From a virus: DNA of 64,000 nucleotides. The translations under genes were made by a program, and so were the position numbers. The DNA is taken from IMG/VR virus record IMGVR_UViG_3300022074_000006, positions 1 to 64,000 of that record. One strand, 5' to 3'. Positions 15,897 through 23,401 of the stretch are shown here, piece after piece. The notes beneath the pieces were generated by a model, which worked only from the letters and a program-made list of their open reading frames with translations, searched no databases and was not told the origin of the DNA. Numbering within the stretch: the first letter of the stretch is position 1; each line of letters begins with the position of its first letter.

Positions 15897-17162
15897 ATGA
15901 CAGAAAAGAAAAAAATATTAATGTTGTCAGACCACGCCCTGAGCACATCAGGTGTAGGATGTCAAAGTCGTTTTTTAGTGAACGGTCTTTTAAAAAAGAA
16001 TGAGTGGACTGTTAGACAGTTAGGTGCAGCCATATCACATGAAAACTATGATGTTGTAAAAGTCACAGATGATTTCTATATCAAGCCCGTAGATGGTTTT
16101 GGAAATCCAGAAATGATAAGACAAATCCTTGTTACCGAGAAGCCTGATCTTATTTTTATTTTTACGGATCCTAGGTTTTTTACTTGGCTTTGGGAGATGG
16201 AAGACGAAATACATCAAGTTTGTCCAATTGCCTACTGGCATGTGTGGGACAACTACCCAAGCCCTGAATACAATAAAGTATTGTACGACTCTACAGATCT
16301 CGTCAATTGTCACAGCTATTTGACATACAATATTGTCAAAGAAATGTTTCCGGATAAAGCAGGATTCATTCCTCACGCATTACCTGATGAAGTTTTTTAT
16401 GAAATGTCAGAATCAGAAAAAGTATCAGCTAGAAATGGAATGATAGGCCCGGGATATGAAGATGCTTTTATATCACTTTGGGTTAATAGAAATGCGAAGA
16501 GAAAACGGCCCGGAGACATGATTTGGGCATGGAGTAAATTTATCAAGAAAGTCAAGGAAAGAGAAGGTTCTAATTTTAAGAATGATGCTTTTCTTTTTAT
16601 GCACACGGATCCAAACGACCCAGAAGGACCAAACCTTTACGAAAACATAAAGCTGATGGACGTGGTTGATTCTGTAATACTTTCACCAGACCGAGTTGAC
16701 TTTGCAAAAATGAACGAAATTCACAACGGCGTAGACTGTTGTATACAAATTAGCTATGCTGAAGGTTTTGGTTTGTCAACTTTAGAATCAATGCAGTGTG
16801 CTAATCCCATTATTGCTGTAAAGACTGGAGGTCTGACTCGACAGGTTGTTGACCACCGCGACGGAACAGAAAACGGAATCGGGCTAGACGTAGAATTCCA
16901 GTCAATCGTAGGTTCACAACATGTTCCTTATATATTTGAAGACTATGTGTCAACCGACACTATTGCTGATGCTTTATTGACAATGTATGACATGTCGAAA
17001 GAAGAAAGAAATTCTCTGGGAAGAAAGGCCAAAAAATATGTCCGTGAAGAATTTGGTTATCAAAAAACTATAGACTTGTGGCATGACTCTTTGAAAAATC
17101 TAGTCGAAGACTGGAAAGAAAACAAGGAAAAAAGAAAGCAATGGACCCTACAGTCACTATAG
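15897..17162 (+). CDS. GT4 family glycosyltransferase
   Basis: This GT-B glycosyltransferase has 421 residues from ATG 15897. The track-style start TTG 15882 lies inside the nuclease gene and is less likely. The N-terminal loop is STSGVGCQSRFLVN, and WVNRNAKRKRPGDM near 193-206 is a donor-side helix start. The EX7E motif is AEGFGLSTLESMQCANPI with E289 and E297, followed by KTGGLTRQVVD. It closes the sugar island and is separated from the other transferases by the nuclease gene. The end overlaps the following small membrane gene by 22 bases. The donor sugar is unknown. Confidence 0.88.
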   Translation: MTEKKKILMLSDHALSTSGVGCQSRFLVNGLLKKNEWTVRQLGAAISHENYDVVKVTDDFYIKPVDGFGNPEMIRQILVTEKPDLIFIFTDPRFFTWLWEMEDEIHQVCPIAYWHVWDNYPSPEYNKVLYDSTDLVNCHSYLTYNIVKEMFPDKAGFIPHALPDEVFYEMSESEKVSARNGMIGPGYEDAFISLWVNRNAKRKRPGDMIWAWSKFIKKVKEREGSNFKNDAFLFMHTDPNDPEGPNLYENIKLMDVVDSVILSPDRVDFAKMNEIHNGVDCCIQISYAEGFGLSTLESMQCANPIIAVKTGGLTRQVVDHRDGTENGIGLDVEFQSIVGSQHVPYIFEDYVSTDTIADALLTMYDMSKEERNSLGRKAKKYVREEFGYQKTIDLWHDSLKNLVEDWKENKEKRKQWTLQSL

Positions 17163-17452
17163 CTGCTCTTTGCGTCTCCATAATACTGATGGTATTTTTT
17201 GGTTTTTACGCAATTAAGTTCGGCATTATATTGTTGCGTATTCAAGATCAAATAGAAGAATCTTTAGATATAATAGACGAACAGTACGATAAGATGACAT
17301 ACATTTTAGAAATACCTCTTGCCAGCGATAGTCCTCAAGTTAAGGAGATTGTCAACGCCGTCAGGGAAACTCGAAACGCCGTTCTCGAGGTGTCTCACGC
17401 GTTAGTTCGTCATGCTTCAGAAGAAGAGACGAAAAAAATTGACAAAAATTAA
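17141..17452 (+). CDS. small single-pass membrane protein
   Basis: The 103-residue protein has one strong hydrophobic segment at about 4-31 (VTIAALCVSIILMVFFGFYA then IKFGIILL). A charged, probably helical cytoplasmic part follows, with IQDQIEESLDIIDEQYDKM and VNAVRETRNAVLEV patterns suggestive of a coiled coil. It overlaps genes on both sides, so it is clearly embedded in the operon. I do not recognise a named family. Small membrane proteins of this shape are common near late genes of T4-like marine phages, which is only a loose comparison. A role at the host inner membrane is plausible. Confidence 0.8.
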   Translation: MDPTVTIAALCVSIILMVFFGFYAIKFGIILLRIQDQIEESLDIIDEQYDKMTYILEIPLASDSPQVKEIVNAVRETRNAVLEVSHALVRHASEEETKKIDKN

Positions 17453-18173
17453 AAGAAAAATAAGAAGAAGAAAAAAGGGGACCAAAAGTCGACCTTATTT
17501 CACCGCCGAAACTCAAGAATCAATAGTAAAGTATCAAAATTCTGACTGCATCAAGGAAAAGCAGACTATATACGAAAAAGAGATAAAAAATGCTTTTGAG
17601 AAACTTGTCGAAAACTTAATTCACGTCTACAACTTTAATGCTCCTTACGATACTTTTGATTCTTTGAAGGCAGACTGTGTTTCCTTTCTTTATGAGTCTA
17701 TACACAAGTGGTCTCCTGAAAGAGGCACCAAAGCTTTCTCTTATTTTAACGTATGTGGAAAAAACTGGCTGATAATAAAAACTAGACAACAAAAAAAGAG
17801 GGTGTCTCGTCATATATCAACTTCTGACATGAATGATTTTTCTGCTGCTCAAAAAACATCTTACGCTAATCATGATGTCGTCCCTCCTCCAGATGAGCTC
17901 ATAATGGAGAGACAAAGAAAAGGTGAAATCTTTAGGGTTCTCGAAACCCTCAAACAGTGCACCCATAATGAAACAGAAAAAGTTTGTCTCAAAGCCATAA
18001 CAAAAGTCTTTGAATCAGTTGACACATTAGACTTTTTAAATAAAAGAGCAGTCTTGATATATGTAAGAGACATATCGGGACTAGAGCCTAAAAAACTTTC
18101 CGTCGCGATGTCTTCCTTGAGAAAGCAGTACAAGAAAATCACGAAGGACAAGGAGAGGTTTGATATATTCTAA
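17412..18173 (+). CDS. T4 gp55-like late sigma factor (probable)
   Basis: The 253-residue protein starts with about 27 strongly basic residues. The core at about 60-135 resembles sigma region 2 of T4 gp55: VYNFNAPYDTFDSLKADCVS, FLYESIHKWSPERGTKAFSY, then a WLIIKTRQQKKRVSRHIS stretch. The pattern, a helix pair, a conserved W-x-P-x-x-G-T-K-A segment and a basic helix, matches gp55, which directs RNA polymerase to late promoters. It is longer than T4 gp55 (185 residues), with an extra C-terminal segment. TLDFL near residue 206 resembles the clamp-binding tail of gp55 and gp33 but is internal here. It sits just upstream of the tail genes. Confidence 0.72.
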   Translation: MLQKKRRKKLTKIKRKIRRRKKGTKSRPYFTAETQESIVKYQNSDCIKEKQTIYEKEIKNAFEKLVENLIHVYNFNAPYDTFDSLKADCVSFLYESIHKWSPERGTKAFSYFNVCGKNWLIIKTRQQKKRVSRHISTSDMNDFSAAQKTSYANHDVVPPPDELIMERQRKGEIFRVLETLKQCTHNETEKVCLKAITKVFESVDTLDFLNKRAVLIYVRDISGLEPKKLSVAMSSLRKQYKKITKDKERFDIF

Positions 18174-18553
18174 TGACTAAAAAAGAAAAAACTCTCACGG
18201 ATAGTCTAGACAGAGTAAAGTCTGTGTCTAAAAAAGTAGAAGCTTTCAAAGAACTTCTAGATAACTTAGAAGAAATAGACGACAAAAAGAAAATTCTCTG
18301 GAAAGAGATTTATGACAATGCAGTTAATGACAGAAACATGGCAGACATGTTGTTTACAGATTCTTGGCAAAGAATGAACGGATCAAATCCTCTCACTCAC
18401 GAAGTGGTCGGATCTACGATGTCTAAGTACTTAGAGCGGATGTGCAAGTCAAATGAGCAAATTTTAAGACTGGCGGAGCTTATACATAAGGCCGAGGACA
18501 AGTCTTCAAAGATAAATCCGGATGATCTTTTTGATCAAATCATGGATGAGTAA
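18173..18553 (+). CDS. small helical protein, candidate late-transcription coactivator
   Basis: This 126-residue, largely helical and charged protein starts at the TAATG overlap with the sigma-like gene. The central part MADMLFTDSWQRMNG and the stretch SKYLERMCKSNEQILRLAEL look conserved-helix-like. The extreme C-terminus NPDDLFDQIMDE is acidic and hydrophobic. In T4, gp33 and gp55 bind the sliding clamp through a short hydrophobic-acidic C-terminal motif, so this protein could be the gp33-like coactivator. Position next to the sigma factor supports this, but sequence similarity to gp33 is not evident to me. Confidence 0.5.
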   Translation: MTKKEKTLTDSLDRVKSVSKKVEAFKELLDNLEEIDDKKKILWKEIYDNAVNDRNMADMLFTDSWQRMNGSNPLTHEVVGSTMSKYLERMCKSNEQILRLAELIHKAEDKSSKINPDDLFDQIMDE

Positions 18554-18555
18554 AG

Positions 18556-20391
18556 ATGCAGATATTAAAGTGCTTAGTTGATAGAGTCATACCACATCCG
18601 GGAGATATCACAGACGAAGAGATGACCGAAATAAAGTTAGATTTATCTGCACCTGATAATATACCAGACAGAAGAACTGACGAAAAGGGAGACCAAGAAT
18701 CAGAAGTAGACATTGGGAAGTTGATATCAGACATGCCCAGAAATTCAATAGTAGCTACCCCGATTGGAACTTCTCATCAAGTTTCTAGCATAGACGAGAA
18801 AATAATATGCTACCCTTTCTTTTCTTCACACTTAGTACTTCCGATAAAAGCAGGTGAATTTGTATGGGTGATGTCAGAGAAGTCTTTTGACAACGAAGAA
18901 AACATAGGGTCAGGCCCTTTTTACTGGATGTCCAGAGTGCACGGATCTCTAATTAGTGAAGATGTTTCTTTTACACACTATGAGAGGCAAATGAATGTTC
19001 TAAACATAAGTTTCAGCAAGGAGTCAAGAGGAGAAGAACAGACAAAGAAGCAAATGAGAGAGTATCAGCCTGCGTTTAGAGGAGACAGGATATTTTCTGA
19101 AGACAATAAGCTGACTGCCTATGATGCGAGAGATCATGTCGAAGAGCCGGTTCCTAGGCTTACAAAACATCCGGGAGACCTAGTAATACAGGGGTCTCAT
19201 AATACTTCTATAACAATGGGCACTTCTTACTCTGACATGAGAGGTCTCGATGAAATATTAAACCCAGAATTTAGCCAGGATGAAACTCAAGCTTCTAGGG
19301 CATTTTTTGATCCCGACGTGATGACAGGAGCTATCGACATCGTAGTCGGGAGATCTAATAACTTAAAGAACATAGAAGTAGAAGAGGGGTCTGAAGTTGT
19401 TTCGATGGGAAAAAACGGAGAACCTCTGACGGTTAGAAATGAAGACGGACACTTAGAAGTAAAAAAGAACCCAACATTTCTAGACATAACCGAAGAAAGC
19501 ATAACACACCCTAGACTTTACAATATTAACGAAGGTGATCCAGATATTCTGCACGACGCGTCTAGAATTTATCTAGGACGTGAAGAAGATGTCGACGATC
19601 TTTTTGGAATACCAGAATTATTTGCAAACAACATGTTTAATAAATCGGTAAGCAGTGAAGAACTAAACGGATCTGACAAGGGATCTTCCCCAGAAGTTTT
19701 TAAGTCTAAGAAGTCGTATGAATCAGTATTTCCGATCGCCAAAGACAGCCAGGGTTCCTGCATTGCTGCAAGGTCAAAAAACATAAGAATAGTAGCATCA
19801 TCGTTTGACAAAGACTCTAGGTCCATTCACGTTCGAAAAAAAAATGATGACGACTCTAAAGAGGTCTTCATAGACGGAGAACAGGGATCAATCATATTGA
19901 TCAAAGAGGGAAGAATAGATAGCCTAGGCACTCTGGATCCTTCACAAAGAGAAGACAAGGAGTATGCTTCTGAAAGTAAGTTCGGTGATCAGACACAAGA
20001 TATATCAGCTGAAAACCAAAAATTCACTATTGAGCATGCGTCAGAAGCCGGAAACGGAAGAGCAGTCATAGCACTAGGCGCCGACGGAACCATATACATA
20101 GACGGGCCAAGAATAGTGATTGGGTCCGGAAATGAAAAAGACAACGGAGAAGGAACACAAATTTCCCTAGGAATAGATTCACATGAGCCTGTTGTGATGG
20201 GAAACCAGTTGCATGGGATACTTTCTGCAATTATCAATGTGTTGGACAACCACATACACCCAACAGGAACAGGACCATCGGGAAAGCGAGTCCCGGGAGG
20301 ATCCGAAGTTGCGCCCGGAGCATTTACAAACACTGTTGACGATATCAGCGATTTAAAGCTAATGTTAAGCAAGATTGCAAAGACCAAATAA
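18556..20391 (+). CDS. gp5-like baseplate central spike, without lysozyme domain
   Basis: The 611-residue protein has a likely N-terminal OB-fold region (about 55-135, FFSSHLVLPIKAGEFVWVMS). A long middle segment of unknown fold follows. The C-terminal half is rich in short beta turns (ALGADGTIYIDGPRIVIGSG near 510-529), as in the gp5/VgrG needle. The near-terminal VMGNQLHGILSAIINVL followed by HIHPTGTGPSG is typical of T4-like gp5 proteins. T4 gp5 has a lysozyme insert; I see no lysozyme motif here, as in many marine T4-like phages. It should form the trimeric membrane-piercing tip. The stop overlaps the next start (TAATG). Confidence 0.8.
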   Translation: MQILKCLVDRVIPHPGDITDEEMTEIKLDLSAPDNIPDRRTDEKGDQESEVDIGKLISDMPRNSIVATPIGTSHQVSSIDEKIICYPFFSSHLVLPIKAGEFVWVMSEKSFDNEENIGSGPFYWMSRVHGSLISEDVSFTHYERQMNVLNISFSKESRGEEQTKKQMREYQPAFRGDRIFSEDNKLTAYDARDHVEEPVPRLTKHPGDLVIQGSHNTSITMGTSYSDMRGLDEILNPEFSQDETQASRAFFDPDVMTGAIDIVVGRSNNLKNIEVEEGSEVVSMGKNGEPLTVRNEDGHLEVKKNPTFLDITEESITHPRLYNINEGDPDILHDASRIYLGREEDVDDLFGIPELFANNMFNKSVSSEELNGSDKGSSPEVFKSKKSYESVFPIAKDSQGSCIAARSKNIRIVASSFDKDSRSIHVRKKNDDDSKEVFIDGEQGSIILIKEGRIDSLGTLDPSQREDKEYASESKFGDQTQDISAENQKFTIEHASEAGNGRAVIALGADGTIYIDGPRIVIGSGNEKDNGEGTQISLGIDSHEPVVMGNQLHGILSAIINVLDNHIHPTGTGPSGKRVPGGSEVAPGAFTNTVDDISDLKLMLSKIAKTK

Positions 20392-20975
20392 TGGCTCTGG
20401 ATAAAGACGCTCTAGAGAGAAAAATAAGAGATCTTTTAGACCTGAACAAAGATCCTAAAGCTGCTGATGAGACTGATTGTGCCACCAAGATATCTGAATA
20501 TGTTGACGAATATCTTGCTGATATAGAACTTAATGCGTTTCCTGCACCAGGAATACAGCCTACAGCTCCAACTCCCACGCCAGACCCAACGGGTCCTGCT
20601 CCAAAAGCAGAACCTTCTGCTCCACTACTTGCTGCACAGTTTAAGGTGGACTTAATATCAGTTATGACGGGAAAATCAGGAGACTTTACTACATGCGGAG
20701 TAAAATTCGTTGCAGACATGGCAACAATGGCAGCTGTGTCTGATGCAAATGGTTATGCAGCTGCTGGTGCCTCAGTGTGTGCGACACCTCCAAATATAGA
20801 TGCTGCCTTCAATAAAGGAAAAGATGGCCTCAGCCATGAAGAAGTTGCTAAAGAGCTGGCAAACCAAATACACACCGCAACAACAGCTACAGTATTTACA
20901 GCTGCCGGCCCATATGCAAAAGCAGCTTTTGTTCAAACTCCACCTACACCTCCATACACCTCACCTTTCAAATAG
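20391..20975 (+). CDS. small proline/alanine-rich tail protein of unknown role
   Basis: The 194-residue protein sits between the spike and gp25. Residues 1-50 are charged and helical (ALERKIRDLLDLNKDPKAAD). Residues about 53-80 are a proline-rich linker (APGIQPTAPTPTPDPTGPAP). The rest is alanine- and threonine-rich, with two cysteines and a proline-rich end. I do not recognise a family. The domain-linker-domain layout and its place between baseplate genes suggest a hub accessory or tip protein. It overlaps the gp5-like stop by one base. Confidence 0.65.
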   Translation: MALDKDALERKIRDLLDLNKDPKAADETDCATKISEYVDEYLADIELNAFPAPGIQPTAPTPTPDPTGPAPKAEPSAPLLAAQFKVDLISVMTGKSGDFTTCGVKFVADMATMAAVSDANGYAAAGASVCATPPNIDAAFNKGKDGLSHEEVAKELANQIHTATTATVFTAAGPYAKAAFVQTPPTPPYTSPFK

Positions 20976-21042
20976 CGCACATTACCTTCACAGATTACTC
21001 CAGGACAAATATATTTAATCCAGTGTAGTAGGAGTGTATCTA
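20976..21042 (+). promoter_or_regulatory. putative late promoter and leader before gp25
   Basis: The 67-base gap contains TATATTTAA at 21010-21018, 25 bases before the preferred ATG at 21043. An AGGAG ribosome binding site lies near 21030-21034. The same nine bases recur 27 bases upstream of the structural gene at 58203. T4-like phages use a lone AT-rich -10 box for late genes (TATAAATA in T4), so this may be the local equivalent, read with the gp55-like factor. Confidence 0.5.
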
Positions 21043-21540
21043 ATGGGTAGTACCTTAAAATACAATTTTCAGTCTGTCGGTGATCCTCGAGAATTATTAG
21101 AAAAAATAGAGGAAAGAAGAGAGGCCCAATCCGAACGAGGAAGACCCATAAGCATAAAGACACCACTTCGTTTATCGGAAAACTATGGTGACCTGCTGGA
21201 GATGCACAATGATCAATTTCTTGCTATTAGAGATAATTTGAGAAATTTAATACTAACTAATCACGGAGAGCGCCTAGCCCACTATGACTTTGGAGCCAAC
21301 TTGATCTCTGTAGTCAATGAACTAGGAAGTGAAGATGGAGATGCGACAGCCATGGCTTTGATATCTCAAACTGTTACGAAGTATATGCCTTTTGTTTCTT
21401 TGGAAGGATTTGAAGTCAATACTTCCCCTATTGGGGGAAGTCCCGTTTCAGTTATAACACTCACTTTCTTTGTACCAGCCCTAGATCCAGACAAAGAGCA
21501 TCTACAGGGCCTAGAAGTATATTTGAACTTTGATGGATAA
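21043..21540 (+). CDS. 25: baseplate wedge protein gp25
   Basis: The protein has 165 residues from ATG 21043, chosen because AGGAG sits eight bases upstream. A GTG at 21034 would add three residues. It matches the gp25/GPW family of baseplate wedge proteins. The conserved core, NHGERLAHYDFGANL near 77-91, corresponds to the family's G-x-R-(x)n-F-G signature. gp25 joins the baseplate wedge to the sheath-like core and is found in all contractile injection systems. The order gp25-gp6 matches T4. Confidence 0.92.
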   Translation: MGSTLKYNFQSVGDPRELLEKIEERREAQSERGRPISIKTPLRLSENYGDLLEMHNDQFLAIRDNLRNLILTNHGERLAHYDFGANLISVVNELGSEDGDATAMALISQTVTKYMPFVSLEGFEVNTSPIGGSPVSVITLTFFVPALDPDKEHLQGLEVYLNFDG

Positions 21541-21553
21541 GACAGGATTTTAA

Positions 21554-23401
21554 ATGGCAAACGACATAAGAGATAAAGTTAAAAAGTCTAGAGAGAGATC
21601 TTTTCTAGCAAAAGATTTCGATGGTTTTAGAGTCCAACTTTTGGACTATGCAAGAGTTTATTTTGCTGATAACATCCAAGACTTTTCAGAATCTTCTGTT
21701 GGCGGTCTATTGTTAGATATGGCTGCTTATGTCGGTGATACTATGTCGTATTATCTAGACCACCAGTATAGAGAGCTAGATCCTGTTCGTGCTGTCGAAA
21801 GAAGAAATGTAGTTAGGCACATGGTGAACGCCGGCCTAGAAGTACCAGGACCCAGTCCTGCTTCTGCTAAGTGTAAAATCTCTATCACGGTCGACTCAGA
21901 AAAAGACGGAAATGGTGATTATGTGCCAAAAGCAACTCAGCTTCCGATTTTCAAAACCGGGACGACCGTTACATCTCCGGGAGGAATAATTTTTAATTTG
22001 ACTTCTGATGTAGACTTTGCTGAAAAAGACACGTTGGGAAACATGAAAGGTGAAGTCTCAGTCGTAAGTGTTGATGGAAATTCAAACCCTGTACAGTTCA
22101 GAGTCTCCAGAGAAGAATTTTTTGTATCAGGTCAAGAAACAACTGAAGAGTTTGACATAAGTTCAGTTCATGTACCTTTTAGAGAATTGACTCTTACAAA
22201 CCCAGACGTGACTGAGATAGTAGAGGTACATGACCTAGAAGGAAAACCTTACTATGAAGTAGAGACTCTTTCTCAAGATACTGTCTTTGTTCCCGTAACA
22301 AACGTCAAATCTGACAAAGATGAAGTCTCTAAAAATTTAGAAGTCCGACCAGCACCTAGAAGATTTACGAAAAATCGAGATCCTGACTCTGGTTTTACGT
22401 CTATTAGATTCGGCTCCGGAGACGCAAACACATTAGATAACGACATCGTTCCTGATCCTTCAAAGATATCTTTGCCTCTCTACGGCAGAAAGTCTATTAA
22501 GAGGTTCGCTATAGATCCTTCTTCAATACTCAACACTAAAACTCTTGGAGTTTCCCCAAAAAACACGACAATTACAGTTAGATATAGATTTGGTGGAGGG
22601 TTAAGTCATAATGTAGGCGCAAGATCTATTACTGAAGTAGGAGCGATTGTCACAGTATTTCATCAGGATGCTACTGAGAATGAAAAAACTAATGTTAGAA
22701 GCTCTATGGAGGTAGTAAATACTCTTCCAGCTAGGGGTGGTGATGTTGAGCCCACAATCGATGAAATGAGGGCGTCAATAGCTGTAGCATCTCAGTTTCA
22801 AGGTAGAATTGTCACTAAGCAGGACGTTTTAGCTAGGCTTTACACGCTTCCTGGAGAATTTGGAAGAGTCTTTCGAGCTGGGATAAGAGAAAATCCTATA
22901 AACCCACTATCCTCCAGGCTTTTTATTCTTACAAGAGGTGCAGCCGGAGATCTTCAAATAGCACCTGACACAATGAAAAACAACATAGCAAACTACTTGA
23001 ACGAATTTAGACTAGTCTCAGAGTCTATTGAAATACTGGACGGTAGGGTTTTAAACTTTGGAATAAGGTTTCAGGTAGTCACAAAACCAAATGCAAATAA
23101 GGAATCTGTCTTGCAAGGGATTATAAACGAGCTTTCCCTGATGTACGAAATAAGAAATATGCAAATAGATCAGCCCTTGGTTCTAGACGACATGAGATAT
23201 TCAATACTTCAAAATCCTGGTGTGGTTACTCTAAAGAACTTGGAGATAATTTCTAGAGTTGGAGTCGTGGCAGACAGAGACTATAGCACAGAATCGTTTG
23301 AAAAGACTTCTATTGTCAAGAACGGTCTAGTAGTCGGTCCGCCCGGATCAATATTCGAACTTAAATTTCCTGAGTTTGACATAATTGGGAGCACAACCTA
23401 A
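21554..23401 (+). CDS. 6: baseplate wedge protein gp6 (J-like)
   Basis: The 615-residue protein follows gp25 by 13 bases, the same order as in T4. The N-terminal segment (DFDGFRVQLLDYARVYFADN, then FSESSVGGLLLDMAAYVGDT) is a hallmark of gp6 and baseplate-J proteins. The C-terminal part (GRIVTKQDVLARLYTLPGEF, then IANYLNEFRLVSESIEILDG) matches the wedge-ring domain. gp6 dimers form the ring around the hub. Length is close to T4 gp6 (660). The stop overlaps the next gene by one base. Confidence 0.9.
   Translation: MANDIRDKVKKSRERSFLAKDFDGFRVQLLDYARVYFADNIQDFSESSVGGLLLDMAAYVGDTMSYYLDHQYRELDPVRAVERRNVVRHMVNAGLEVPGPSPASAKCKISITVDSEKDGNGDYVPKATQLPIFKTGTTVTSPGGIIFNLTSDVDFAEKDTLGNMKGEVSVVSVDGNSNPVQFRVSREEFFVSGQETTEEFDISSVHVPFRELTLTNPDVTEIVEVHDLEGKPYYEVETLSQDTVFVPVTNVKSDKDEVSKNLEVRPAPRRFTKNRDPDSGFTSIRFGSGDANTLDNDIVPDPSKISLPLYGRKSIKRFAIDPSSILNTKTLGVSPKNTTITVRYRFGGGLSHNVGARSITEVGAIVTVFHQDATENEKTNVRSSMEVVNTLPARGGDVEPTIDEMRASIAVASQFQGRIVTKQDVLARLYTLPGEFGRVFRAGIRENPINPLSSRLFILTRGAAGDLQIAPDTMKNNIANYLNEFRLVSESIEILDGRVLNFGIRFQVVTKPNANKESVLQGIINELSLMYEIRNMQIDQPLVLDDMRYSILQNPGVVTLKNLEIISRVGVVADRDYSTESFEKTSIVKNGLVVGPPGSIFELKFPEFDIIGSTT

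Noticed and set aside
16035-16376. Minus-strand ORF of 113 residues inside a GT4 gene
   Set aside because: Fully inside a certain glycosyltransferase gene, without a start context or recognisable motif.
19989-20719. Two overlapping minus-strand ORFs of 132 and 124 residues
   Set aside because: They are opposite the gp5-like spike and the proline-rich protein. Their composition (Ser/Pro/Gly-rich) reflects the complement of beta-turn and proline codons, not a gene.
20800-21018. Plus-strand ORF of 72 residues between the proline-rich protein and gp25
   Set aside because: It is mostly out of frame within the proline-rich gene and is full of Gln and Leu repeats from GCA/ACA codons. It also runs into the putative promoter.
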